Positions 34,756 through 43,594 of a stretch of DNA of 64,000 nt are shown here, one piece after another. The notes beneath the pieces are model-generated. The model worked only from the letters and a program-made list of their open reading frames with translations, ran no database searches and was not told where the DNA came from. The stretch is taken from contig JAOKCF010000001.1 of the NCBI GenBank assembly GCA_028245195.1, positions 124,001 through 188,000 on the forward strand, given 5' to 3'. Both the position numbers and the translations under genes were made by a program. Origin of the DNA: Vicingaceae bacterium. GTDB taxonomy: Bacteria; Bacteroidota; Bacteroidia; Flavobacteriales_E; Vicingaceae. The stretch's first letter is position 1. Every line of letters begins with the position of its first letter.

Positions 34756-35869
34756 TGGAAAATAGTTTTTGGTTTTGTTGAATGATGTTTTTAGATAAAA
34801 TTCTTTCTTGAGCGAATACCTCACAACTGGTCAACTTGTCGTCATACTCCACTTGATCCATGCTTATCAGTTTGAGCATGCAATTTACCCAAATCGTTTC
34901 GTCCAATTCAAGATCGTATCCAACATTATACTTTTCCAAATTCAACCAAGGTGTATTTTTGCTTATTAGAACAGGAACCAAAGAGGTAATGGATTCTGCG
35001 ATGGAGTGACCGTAATTCTCGTGCTTTGTTGGCAAAATGGAAAAGTGATACTGCTGCACCATCTCTGAAATCTGATTCGGTGGGACAATGGCTGCATATT
35101 TAATGCGTTCGTCTTTTGCCACGTATTTGCTACACTCTTCCCAATACCCTATATCTTCAATTGGACCGTAAATATCCAGAGTAACATTAAGTTCTAGCTG
35201 CTTTGAAAGGAGCTGCAGAAAAAAAAGCAGGTTTTTCTTTTCACTAATCCTGGATAGAAATACAAGTTTTAAATCTCCTATTTTTTTCGAGGCACTTGAT
35301 TGATTTCGATTCATTATCGGACTGCTCACATTCTGTGCAATCCTTACGTTCGCCAGTTTTCCAATCACGCCTTTAATCTCCCTTGCTTCTAATTGTGTGG
35401 ATGCGTGCCATACCAGTTGCTCATCAAACAAAAAATGCTTTCCCAAAAAAAGAAAAACGGATTTTTTTAAAGCCTTTATTTTTAATGCTCCTGCACCAAG
35501 CATGCCACGTGGCGCAATTATAATTTTGAACTTCGACTTAAACCAGAAAAGAGGCAGTATGGCAAAGTTGACTGAAAACACGCTGTTCATGTAGATCAGG
35601 TTAGGTTGAAACTCATCTACCAAAAATTTAACCCTATGGGCTATTTGATCTTCTTTTGCAAGATAGATAACTTGATAACCGTCGCGTTGAAGAAGTTCAT
35701 TGTGCTCAAGATTTACTTCTGTCCCATCCAAATCATAGGCGGAAGTAATAACTCTTATATCGTGCGAGTGCTTTAAAACTGATACAATATTAAAGACAGA
35801 TTTAATAGGCCCTCCGGCTTTGTAGGATGGGTAGAACCAATCAATAAATACAATAAGCTTATGCCTCAT
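34745..35869 (-). CDS. Family 4-type glycosyltransferase
   Basis: A 374-residue GT-B fold retaining glycosyltransferase, GT4-like. It begins MRHKLIVFIDWFYPSYKAGG with the PSYKAGGP acceptor-side loop common in such enzymes. The second Rossmann domain is visible from LKLVFLSRISEKKNLLFFLQ, with YHFSILPTKHENYGHSIAES holding the donor-binding E-x7-E-like region (HENYGHSIAE). The donor sugar cannot be read from sequence. Its start is only 7 nt from a TAnnTTTG element, and it is divergent from the OafA-like gene, so it probably begins a separate three-gene transcript with wcaF-like and GT2. Confidence 0.85.
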   Translation of the reverse strand: MRHKLIVFIDWFYPSYKAGGPIKSVFNIVSVLKHSHDIRVITSAYDLDGTEVNLEHNELLQRDGYQVIYLAKEDQIAHRVKFLVDEFQPNLIYMNSVFSVNFAILPLFWFKSKFKIIIAPRGMLGAGALKIKALKKSVFLFLGKHFLFDEQLVWHASTQLEAREIKGVIGKLANVRIAQNVSSPIMNRNQSSASKKIGDLKLVFLSRISEKKNLLFFLQLLSKQLELNVTLDIYGPIEDIGYWEECSKYVAKDERIKYAAIVPPNQISEMVQQYHFSILPTKHENYGHSIAESITSLVPVLISKNTPWLNLEKYNVGYDLELDETIWVNCMLKLISMDQVEYDDKLTSCEVFAQERILSKNIIQQNQKLFSIEH

Positions 35870-35876
35870 TTTTTAA

Positions 35877-35884
35877 CAAAATTA
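35877..35884 (-). promoter_or_regulatory. Putative -7 element of the three-gene distal transcript
   Basis: The minus strand reads TAATTTTG, a perfect TAnnTTTG, 7 nt before the ATG at 35869. It lies in the 101-bp divergent gap opposite the OafA-like gene and would give a leader of about two nucleotides. Confidence 0.45.
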
Positions 35885-35970
35885 AGATTCTTAATACATA
35901 GTGAATTAAAAAATTAGAATTCTGATTGATACTTTAAGGTATTTTTCTAATTTGGCCAAAACTTAAAAGA

Positions 35971-37719
35971 TTGGATACTGCACCGATAAACAAATATAGA
36001 CCTGAAATCGATGGTCTAAGAGCTATAGCAGTTCTTCCAGTTATTTTCTTTCATTTTGGAGTAATGCCAAATGGCTATTTAGGAGTAGACATTTTCTTTG
36101 TCATAAGTGGATACCTTATAACCGGAATAATATACAAGCAAATCTTAAATAATTGCTTCTCTATAAAAAATTTCTACATTAAAAGAACTAGAAGAATACT
36201 GCCTCTGGTCTCCTTTATTTGTTTGGTAGCATTAATAATTGGAATTTTCACGATGCTTCCGGACGATTTAGAAAATCTTTCTCAAAGTATTATTGCGACT
36301 AACTTTTTTAGTAACAATATCTTGCAAATCCTAACAACAAAAAATTATTGGGACGTTGTAAATGAATTTAAGCCGTTAATGCATACGTGGAGCCTGGCGT
36401 TAGAGGAGCAGTATTATCTTTTCTACCCTTTCCTATTTCTATTGATTGGAAAGAAAAGAATATCGTGGTTGTTACCCATTTTAGTTACGTTAACGATAAT
36501 TTCAATTATTCTATATTTTTCTAATTTTCCTGAATATTACAAATTTTACTTTCTTCAGTTTCGGTTCTTCGAATTGTCGATAGGTGGAATTGCAGCAATT
36601 GTATTTTTTGGGAAAACTATTAAACATGCCTTCAATTCATTAATAATAATTTTACTTTGCTCGCTTCTTGCTGTAAACCTTGGGTTTTTACCGGATTCAA
36701 TAAAGCTTTTACTCTCTGTTGCACTTACAGTATTGGTTCTTATTTCAAATAATTCGAATAGTAAAACTTCAAAACTCTTGCTCGAGAACAAAGCTTTTAT
36801 TCTCATAGGAAAAATTAGCTTTAGCTTGTATATGTGGCACCAAATCGTCCTAGCCTATGCTAGGTACTTTGTATTTAAAGAACTGGATTCATTTAACTTA
36901 TCAATAGTTTTCATTGTAACTTTTATTTTATCTTACATAAGCTTCCAATTTATTGAATCTCCATTTAGAATGTCTAAACGACTCACTAATAAAATGGTTT
37001 TATCTACTATTCTAGTAGTTACCATTTTTACAACTACAAGTTCATTTTATATCTACAATCGGGCAGGCGTTATTAAAGACGTTCCTGAATTAGGAATCAA
37101 TTTTGCTAAAATTGAAAAAAACATGCATTCGAAATATAATGACCGGATATATAATTATAATAAAGGATTTCAAAAAAACAGCTCAAGGATAAAAATATTA
37201 GTTTTAGGAAATAGCTTTGCTAGAGATTGGGCAAACATTCTACTTGAATCAAATTTTAATTCAAGAATACAATTAACTTATATTTATGACCCTCAGTATT
37301 CAAAGAAATTACAAAAGTTAAATAACGCTTCAGATTTCATTTTCTCTTCAGCACTCTCGGAAGAAAAGTTAGCCATATTGAAAATTACTAAGGAAAAACT
37401 TTGGGTGGTAGGGACTAAAAACTTTGGTCTTAATAATGGCTATTTCTATAATTATTCGGGAGACGATTATTGTGAACAACGAACAACCATGGAGGATGGC
37501 TATTTGATTGATAATGAAAATAAAAAAACAATTTGGGGAGAAAAGTACGTTGACCTAATTGGTCCTGTCATTAGTGATAAGGATAACACTGTTCCTGTTT
37601 TTACTCGCAACTGCAAATTCATTAGCCAGGATTGCCGACATTTAACTAAAGAAGGAAGTATTTTTTATGCCAAAATTATGCAAGCACGAATAGCTGAAAT
37701 ATTAACTACTATCCCCTAG
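35971..37719 (+). CDS. OafA-like membrane acyltransferase with C-terminal SGNH domain
   Basis: A 582-residue integral membrane O-acyltransferase (acyltransferase 3 family) that probably acetylates surface polysaccharide on the outer side of the inner membrane. It starts with TTG at 35971 and the classical YRPEIDGLRAIAVLPVIFFH motif (with the catalytic His region), then about ten membrane segments including HTWSLALEEQYYLFYP. After a final segment near residue 350 comes an SGNH-type domain: block I ILVLGNSFARDW with the Ser, and SQDCRHLTKEGSIFY with the Asp-His pair. It is the only plus-strand gene in the locus and its end overlaps the convergent glycosyltransferase by 18 nt, suggesting independent acquisition. 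Confidence 0.92.
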   Translation: MDTAPINKYRPEIDGLRAIAVLPVIFFHFGVMPNGYLGVDIFFVISGYLITGIIYKQILNNCFSIKNFYIKRTRRILPLVSFICLVALIIGIFTMLPDDLENLSQSIIATNFFSNNILQILTTKNYWDVVNEFKPLMHTWSLALEEQYYLFYPFLFLLIGKKRISWLLPILVTLTIISIILYFSNFPEYYKFYFLQFRFFELSIGGIAAIVFFGKTIKHAFNSLIIILLCSLLAVNLGFLPDSIKLLLSVALTVLVLISNNSNSKTSKLLLENKAFILIGKISFSLYMWHQIVLAYARYFVFKELDSFNLSIVFIVTFILSYISFQFIESPFRMSKRLTNKMVLSTILVVTIFTTTSSFYIYNRAGVIKDVPELGINFAKIEKNMHSKYNDRIYNYNKGFQKNSSRIKILVLGNSFARDWANILLESNFNSRIQLTYIYDPQYSKKLQKLNNASDFIFSSALSEEKLAILKITKEKLWVVGTKNFGLNNGYFYNYSGDDYCEQRTTMEDGYLIDNENKKTIWGEKYVDLIGPVISDKDNTVPVFTRNCKFISQDCRHLTKEGSIFYAKIMQARIAEILTTIP

Positions 37720-38667
37720 TTCGTTGTAAATGGATTGGTACTTCAATGCGATAATTTTAGGATCATATTTCTTTACATTAATCCTCCCCTTTTCAACTAA
37801 GGATAACCTCAGTTCCTTGTTCTTTATTACCGTATTAATCCCTTTTCTGATTTCCTGAACTAACAAAGGGTCAACCAATAGGGAGCCACCTCCAGCCACC
37901 TCTTTCATTGGACTTATATTTGAAGTAATTGTAGGTCTGCCTATTGCTTGAGCTTCTAAAATAGGCAAACCAAAACCTTCATATGTGGAAACAAAACACA
38001 CGAAATCACATTCAATGTATTGTTCCACAATTTCTGTATTAGATAAATTATACATTATACTATATTTTATCTCATTTTCTATGAGAGTTCCTTCAACTTC
38101 ATTCTCTACGCTACCAACAATAATCAATTCACACGGCAAACCTATAACTGCCTGAATTAACCTTTCTAAGTTTTTATTTTTCTTTGTCCCTATTAACAAT
38201 ATTTTCGGGCTTAATTCATTGAAAGTAGAAGGACTATAATCCAAATTCAAGGTTAATGGATTTTGAATGACCCTTATAGAAATCTTTTTTTTAAATAATC
38301 CTTGAATCTCATTCTTTGAAAACTCTGAAATTGTAGTAATTACCTTGGCATTCTTTATTGGCAAAGTAAACCAAAAGTACTTGAAAATCATTTTAATAAC
38401 TCCTCTTTTCCTTTTTAACGCTTCAATGTCGTGAATGGTTAAAATAGCTTTTGCAAAAGGAAAACAAAGCAAATAATTATCATTCCCGGTGATGTGAAGT
38501 AAGTGATGCCTATAACGAAGAAGATCAAAAATATTTTTCAATCGGTTCAATATGCCCTTACTCTCCTGTTTAAGCACTACCTTTTCTATATCTAAAAAAG
38601 GCAGTAAGGTCTCAAAAACATTTTCTATGCTATGAAAACTAGGGGTGCTTTTTCTAAAAACTAACAA
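37702..38667 (-). CDS. Family 4-type glycosyltransferase with a TTG start, paralogue of its neighbour
   Basis: A 321-residue GT-B glycosyltransferase. Visible are LTIHDIEALK, the second-domain start ILLIGTKKNKNLERLIQA, and CFVSTYEGFGLPILEAQAIG, the E-x7-E donor-binding motif, followed by the EVAGGGSLLVDP loop. It closely resembles the adjacent 38761 gene along the whole length, indicating tandem duplication. The start is TTG at 38667. An ATG-led 30-codon frame begins at 38753, 7 nt after the stop of the upstream gene, but is in another frame and ends at 38661; it may mark a lost or shifted N-terminus. Donor and acceptor are unknown. Confidence 0.82.
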   Translation of the reverse strand: MLVFRKSTPSFHSIENVFETLLPFLDIEKVVLKQESKGILNRLKNIFDLLRYRHHLLHITGNDNYLLCFPFAKAILTIHDIEALKRKRGVIKMIFKYFWFTLPIKNAKVITTISEFSKNEIQGLFKKKISIRVIQNPLTLNLDYSPSTFNELSPKILLIGTKKNKNLERLIQAVIGLPCELIIVGSVENEVEGTLIENEIKYSIMYNLSNTEIVEQYIECDFVCFVSTYEGFGLPILEAQAIGRPTITSNISPMKEVAGGGSLLVDPLLVQEIRKGINTVIKNKELRLSLVEKGRINVKKYDPKIIALKYQSIYNELGDSS

Positions 38668-38760
38668 ACCTTACTCGTGTAAAACATTGGGGGAAATAGG
38701 AAAAAATCAACGCGCTTAGGAAATCCCAACTCGAAGTTAACATCTTTTTCCATTCTTAAA

Positions 38761-39768
38761 TTAAACTTGTTCATTGTGCGATATAATATCCTGATAAAGC
38801 ACTTCATATTCCAAGGCAATTTTTTCTGAATCAAATCGCTTTATGTTTTCAAACCCTTTCATTACCAACTCCTTCCTTAATTTTTCATCTTCTATCAGCT
38901 TCTGAATTGCAGTTTTTATTTCCGATACTTTATAGGGGTCCACGTACAGTGCAGCCGCGCCCCCAACCTCAGGCATCGATAAAAGATTAGAAGTAACCAC
39001 AGGTCTTCCTACTGCTTGCGCTTCCAAAATAGGCATACCAAAACCTTCAAAGGTAGAAGCAAAAAACAATAAATCTGCTGATTCGTAACAGGTAATTACC
39101 TCTTCAAAGGGAATGGCCACTTTATTTTCAAAGTTAATTTTTGACTTGTGCAATAGCTCTAAATTGTGTTCGGAAATTTTCCCGACAATTAGCAGTTTAC
39201 AGTCAACTCCTTTCACAGCCGCAATTAACCCTTTTAAGTTTTTATTCGGAGCACCGCCTATTTGCAAAATCGTAGGACATCCCCGATTGAATGGCTTATC
39301 TAGTCGTTTAAACGATTTGCTAATTGGTACGTAAATGACTCTAATCTTATCTGGGTTACAAGTTACGTTTTTTAGTAAATCTTGTTTAGTTGCTTCGGAT
39401 ATAACGGTTACCAACTTGCTTCTATGAACGGGCCATTTAAACCATACATCCAACAAGATTCTTCGCTTAAGACCTTTTGTACGGTGTAAAATACCAAGGT
39501 CTAAGATAGTAGATATGGTTTTTTTCTTTTGAAGTAGTATCGCGACATAGTTGATATCTCCAGTCACATGATTGATTGCACCTTGGTTCATTGCAGCCGA
39601 AATTATATTGGCAAACCTTTTGAAAACCCCCGAGCTGACGAATGGAACAACTCTCTGAGTAACCTGATAGGTAGAATTAAATCTTTGTGCAAGATCGTTA
39701 AAGATCTGCTCCACACTAAAATTAGCTCCCTTCCTTCTTTTTCTTAAAAAATAAGTAATGCTAAACAT
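38761..39768 (-). CDS. Family 4-type glycosyltransferase
   Basis: A 335-residue GT-B glycosyltransferase starting MFSITYFLRKRRKGANFSVE, a beginning typical of this group. The donor half shows ILQIGGAPNKNLKGLIAAVK and FFASTFEGFGMPILEAQAVG with the E-x7-E motif, then MPEVGGAAALYVDP. It is a paralogue of the next gene downstream. Its start overlaps the Gmd-like gene stop by 8 nt, which indicates co-transcription from the gmd promoter. A mannose- or rhamnose/fucose-type donor would fit a neighbour that makes GDP-4-keto-6-deoxymannose, but this is inference. Confidence 0.86.
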   Translation of the reverse strand: MFSITYFLRKRRKGANFSVEQIFNDLAQRFNSTYQVTQRVVPFVSSGVFKRFANIISAAMNQGAINHVTGDINYVAILLQKKKTISTILDLGILHRTKGLKRRILLDVWFKWPVHRSKLVTVISEATKQDLLKNVTCNPDKIRVIYVPISKSFKRLDKPFNRGCPTILQIGGAPNKNLKGLIAAVKGVDCKLLIVGKISEHNLELLHKSKINFENKVAIPFEEVITCYESADLLFFASTFEGFGMPILEAQAVGRPVVTSNLLSMPEVGGAAALYVDPYKVSEIKTAIQKLIEDEKLRKELVMKGFENIKRFDSEKIALEYEVLYQDIISHNEQV

Positions 39769-40720
39769 GGTAAAAATTGTTTTGGTATTCCACTAATATT
39801 TTCTCTAATACATCTGTAAACTCCAACTGATAGTCCCAATCTAATTTCGTCTTTGCTTTTGAATTATCCCCGTAAATATCATTAATTTCTGAAGGTCTAT
39901 AAAACTTTTTATTAATCTTTATTCGATCCAAATCAAGTTCTAAATAGTTAAATAAGTGGTGTATGATACTTCGTAAACTTACCGACTTTCCGCTACAAAT
40001 GATGTAATCATCCGGTTGTTCCATCTCTACCATTTTTATCATGGCGTTCACATAATGAGGCGCCGAACCAAAGTCTCTTTTTATATCTATGTTCCCTACT
40101 TCCAAAATTTCTTGTCTACCAGATTTTATATCCAATGCCGCTTTAATTATTTTCATAATGAAAAAATTTTCCTTGCGAAGAACAGATTCATGGTTAAATA
40201 AAATACCAGAACTAACGTGCAGGTTATAGGATTCTCTGTAATTTCTAACCAAATAATGACAAGAAGATTTCGAAATTGCGTAAGGACTTTGTGGGTACAA
40301 GAGCGTGTTTTCACATATTGGAAGTTTACCAACTGAACCAAACATTTCGCTGCTGGTAGCTTGATACAAACATGTGTGAGGACTATAACTACGAATAGCC
40401 TCTAGGATATTTAAGGTTGAGTGGATGTTGAATAATATGGTAGAGTGAGGATTTTTAAACGAATCTGCAACAGAACTTTGTGCGGCGAGGTTGAAAATAT
40501 AATCTGGTTGTTTCTCCTTCAGTAAACTATTAATATCGTCTGCATTGCCTCCGTTCAATTGTAAAATATCCACCTCATTTTTAATACCCAGATAATCTAA
40601 TCCAACAAGGCTCGAAAGTTCGTTCCGAACTACTCCAGTAACCCACACACCTTTATCAATCAACTTCTTAGCTAAATATGCCCCATCTTGCCCACTTATC
40701 CCTGTTATAATTGCCTGCAT
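39761..40720 (-). CDS. gmd: GDP-mannose 4,6-dehydratase-like short-chain dehydrogenase
   Basis: A 319-residue extended SDR resembling Gmd, which makes GDP-4-keto-6-deoxymannose, precursor of GDP-fucose, rhamnose or perosamine. The cofactor loop is ITGISGQDGAYLAKKL; the catalytic set is TSSEMFG with YAISK; the substrate loop contains SGILFNHES and the distal RDFGSAPHYV. The length is shorter than the 340-370 of usual Gmd. No GDP-fucose synthase (wcaG), perosamine aminotransferase or GDP-keto reductase is in the window, so the end product is open; RmdB-like reductase activity is an alternative. It starts a gmd-GT-GT transcript from its own promoter. Confidence 0.83.
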   Translation of the reverse strand: MQAIITGISGQDGAYLAKKLIDKGVWVTGVVRNELSSLVGLDYLGIKNEVDILQLNGGNADDINSLLKEKQPDYIFNLAAQSSVADSFKNPHSTILFNIHSTLNILEAIRSYSPHTCLYQATSSEMFGSVGKLPICENTLLYPQSPYAISKSSCHYLVRNYRESYNLHVSSGILFNHESVLRKENFFIMKIIKAALDIKSGRQEILEVGNIDIKRDFGSAPHYVNAMIKMVEMEQPDDYIICSGKSVSLRSIIHHLFNYLELDLDRIKINKKFYRPSEINDIYGDNSKAKTKLDWDYQLEFTDVLEKILVEYQNNFYHV

Positions 40721-41160
40721 TGTAATTTAACTCATTTAATTTAATCGTATCCAAAAATATCAAAACATACTTAACCGTGCTATAAATTTTACTGTCAAAT
40801 TTTCTATATTTTACTGTAAATGATTTAATTCATGAACAAATAAACTAAGAACAAAATATGCATTTTTTGAACCCTGCAATTGAAAAAATTCTAATTAGTA
40901 ATTAACAAATTACTAAAATTAAATCCTAAACCCATTTACTAAACTATAATTCCCTATTCATTCAAGGGCAATAATTAAGGGAACGTAAGCAACAAGAGTT
41001 AAGGGTAATTTCCAAAAAAACCATTTCTAGTTTTATTTACTACTATTGCTCAAAAGGTAATTCGATATTGGTAGATTGTAGGTATTCATTTAAATACCAA
41101 AAAACATTCTCAATGGAATAAATTGGTTTGTCCTCCTTCTAAATATTCATACGACTAAAT
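40721..41160. other. 440-bp AT-rich gap between wzy and gmd
   Basis: No gene was seen. It holds the gmd promoter and direct repeats (40752-40817) and a perfect 9-bp inverted repeat TTAGTAATT (40895-40903) / AATTACTAA (40908-40916) with a 4-nt loop. No T-run follows it, so it is not a clear terminator. The gap probably marks the end of the long wzy-terminated transcript and a junction between two blocks of the locus. Confidence 0.6.
40752..40817 (-). promoter_or_regulatory. gmd promoter with upstream tandem direct repeats
   Basis: On the minus strand 40752-40759 reads TATTTTTG, a perfect TAnnTTTG, 31 nt before the gmd ATG. Further upstream on the same strand are two direct copies: ACAGTAAAATATAG (40804-40817) and ACAGTAAAATTTATAG (40780-40795), starting 24 nt apart by their left ends, about two helical turns. 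Their position fits an activator-binding site; this is inferred. Confidence 0.4.
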
Positions 41161-42567
41161 TCATTGACGTTCTCTAGTAACCCCAACTTTAAACACATTT
41201 ATTAAAACCCACCAAAATAGGTAAATTTGAATTAAAGCTCCGAAAACGAGTGTAATATTACCCTCAGCATGAACAAAATGTTTCATAGAATTTATAATGA
41301 TTATAAGATTTAGGTCTCCTATTCCTGCTCCAAATTTCATCACAAACCACTTCATACTCAATCCAAAAATAAAAGCCATAATTAGCATCCCGTTGAATCC
41401 AAAATTAATATAACCTTCTATAAGCATAGGGAAGTTTATCGAAGCATTTGAGAATTCTCCTCTTACCCCATAATTAGTAGCCATACCAGTTGACATATCA
41501 TTTACGGGTTTAGCCGGAAATATTATTCTTGGAATTGGAACCAATGGAAGCCAATAGAACGTTTCACCTAAAAGGAAGCTCTTAGAGCCTCTTTTGTGTT
41601 GTAGAACAACATGAGAAATATAACTTAAATTTTCAAATCGATTATGCTCCTTGTTATAAGCTGTCTCACTAAAATCACTTAATTTATTATCAAATCCAGA
41701 ATTACTAGATAAAGTCTGTTTCAATATTTGACTTCCTATTGCCAACTCAGAGCTCCCAAATGTTTCTACTTCTCTTACAACCCTAAAATACTTCCTTGCT
41801 TGATATAGTGGCATTAAAATTAGGGAGGCAATAATTATAGATATCATTGGAAGCTTTTTCCTTTCACTAAAATAAGCTAGTAATCCACCAAAAAATAAAA
41901 TAAAAACTTGAACCATCAACGTTGTAGAAAGTCTTAATAGAAATTCGAATGCAATAAATAAAATAACAAATAAATGATATAAATCTATCTTAAATTTAGA
42001 CTTTGCTCTTAACAAATACAGAGTGTAAAGTGCCAGAACAATACTTGGAGCAAAAAATAGAATTTGGATTAAATTAGACAGTTGTGCAACTAAATCCGGG
42101 CTAAACTTTTCACCTATTCGGTATAAAATACCGATTATAATGAATAAAATGGTGAGATTTCTTAACTGACTATTAGAGAACTTAGACTCTCTTGATGACA
42201 AAGGCTTAACTGAATAATTATAAAAGAATGTATATCCGCTAAAAATTAAAATAATTGAAAAAAAACAATATATTGATATTTCTGAGATGTACTCTTCTTT
42301 AATAGTCCGTAAAAAATATTCGGTTTTTTCATTAAGCAAAAATGGTGACTGAAAGTATAGCCAACTTAATACAATGTATGGCAAAAAATAAATGGTTCTT
42401 AAACTCTTATTAATTACTACCTCATAAATCATAAAAAAAACAACAGCAGAAGATAAGCAAGCTAGAATCTTAGGAGCACTCCCATATGGTTCTTTAGTTA
42501 CGAAATACAGAATAATGCTCGATATAACACTAAGAGTAGAGATAAAGATGTTATCTTTCTTCCTCAT
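41161..42567 (-). CDS. wzy: O-antigen polymerase (Wzy-like)
   Basis: A 468-residue polytopic inner-membrane protein, probably 11-13 membrane segments with a large loop (about 280-350) rich in charged residues (KLSDFSETAYNKEHNRFENL). A late loop contains the PRIIFPAKPVND stretch, and short segments such as GYINFGFNGMLIMAFIFGLS match Wzy/EpsG-type polymerases. Sequence identity in this family is always low, so the call rests on topology and on the position beside wzx, glycosyltransferases and a Wzc-type kinase. It would link repeat units on the periplasmic side in the Wzx/Wzy route. It overlaps the upstream CgeB-like gene by 17 nt. Confidence 0.82.
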   Translation of the reverse strand: MRKKDNIFISTLSVISSIILYFVTKEPYGSAPKILACLSSAVVFFMIYEVVINKSLRTIYFLPYIVLSWLYFQSPFLLNEKTEYFLRTIKEEYISEISIYCFFSIILIFSGYTFFYNYSVKPLSSRESKFSNSQLRNLTILFIIIGILYRIGEKFSPDLVAQLSNLIQILFFAPSIVLALYTLYLLRAKSKFKIDLYHLFVILFIAFEFLLRLSTTLMVQVFILFFGGLLAYFSERKKLPMISIIIASLILMPLYQARKYFRVVREVETFGSSELAIGSQILKQTLSSNSGFDNKLSDFSETAYNKEHNRFENLSYISHVVLQHKRGSKSFLLGETFYWLPLVPIPRIIFPAKPVNDMSTGMATNYGVRGEFSNASINFPMLIEGYINFGFNGMLIMAFIFGLSMKWFVMKFGAGIGDLNLIIIINSMKHFVHAEGNITLVFGALIQIYLFWWVLINVFKVGVTRERQ

Positions 42568-43594
42568 GGAGCTTTTTATTTATAACGGTCATGATTATTT
42601 CCGCTCTCTGAGCATAATTATAATTTGACAAAACAGACCGCTGATGCGCTTTTTTCTTTATTTCAAATGCTTGTTCATCTTCAAGAGCTAAAATAAGCTT
42701 TGCCATGCCGATCAATTCTTCTTCTGATTCATAGAAAAAAACTTCTTTTTTATTATCATAAAGCAGGCTATGTTCTTCGCTATATGGAGCTAACATAATA
42801 CAACCAATAGCAGGCATTTCAAAAGTACGCATATTGTGACTCCCATAGTTATGAGGTCTAAATGTGTTTAATTGAACCCTGTACATTTGGGCTATTCGTA
42901 TAAAATCATCTCCGTAGATGGCGTCAAAACATTTTAATCCGTCATTTCTAATTAAAAAATTGTCCCATCCATTTCCATAAACATCAACCTCAATATCATT
43001 TTGCAGTAGATTGTTAATCGTTTTTGCTCTATCTTTATCTGGGTTTCCAATAAAACAAATACTCCTTATGTCCTTTTCAGTTGAAGGGGGGTGTGATTTT
43101 TCATATCCAAATGGTACCCAAGTACAAGATACAGCATAGTTTTCCTTCAAGCCCTTAATAATTGCTTGAGAATAAGAAAAATGATGATGATATAATTTTA
43201 TTCCTTTTTCTACATTTTCGTTACCTGAACCGGACCCAAAAAATTCATATGGATGATCTGGGTTATAATTAAATAACATGATTCCACTTTGTTTTAATTT
43301 ATCTAGTGTTTCGGGGTAAATTTCCATACCCTTGAAAACGAGAATCGCATCAAAATCCCTTTTTTTAACAATTTCTAATAGTTCCTTATTAATTTGGCTG
43401 ATAATTGATGAAATACCAAGTCTAAAAAAAATCTTATTGAGGTAATTCGCATAATAATAGTTCAAAAAAATACCTCTAGCATTGAAAAAAAATAAATTAC
43501 AACAACCAGTCATGTATTTGACAAAATGCCTCTCAATTGCCCACTTTGAATTAGACCCTACTAATAAAACATTTTTTGCACATTTACTTATCAA
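42551..43594 (-). CDS. CgeB-like glycosyltransferase
   Basis: A 347-residue GT-B protein of the CgeB type (DUF3880-like N-terminus with Glyco_trans_1_2 C-terminus). Recognisable parts are LFNYNPDHPYEFFGSGS, YHHHFSYSQAIIKGLKENY, ICFIGNPDKDRAKTINNL, and the C-terminal GSHNMRTFEMPAIGCIMLAP, in which the MRTFE..A.G motif is characteristic. CgeB-type enzymes occur in spore-coat and surface glycan loci. It overlaps the upstream glycosyltransferase by 11 nt and wzy by 17 nt, so all three are co-translated. The sugar transferred is unknown. Confidence 0.85.
   Translation of the reverse strand: MISKCAKNVLLVGSNSKWAIERHFVKYMTGCCNLFFFNARGIFLNYYYANYLNKIFFRLGISSIISQINKELLEIVKKRDFDAILVFKGMEIYPETLDKLKQSGIMLFNYNPDHPYEFFGSGSGNENVEKGIKLYHHHFSYSQAIIKGLKENYAVSCTWVPFGYEKSHPPSTEKDIRSICFIGNPDKDRAKTINNLLQNDIEVDVYGNGWDNFLIRNDGLKCFDAIYGDDFIRIAQMYRVQLNTFRPHNYGSHNMRTFEMPAIGCIMLAPYSEEHSLLYDNKKEVFFYESEEELIGMAKLILALEDEQAFEIKKKAHQRSVLSNYNYAQRAEIIMTVINKKLHEEER

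Noticed and set aside
40895-40916. 9-bp inverted repeat considered as terminator of the wzy transcript
   Set aside because: AT-only stem without a T-run and more than 240 nt from the wzy stop; kept only as part of the gap description.
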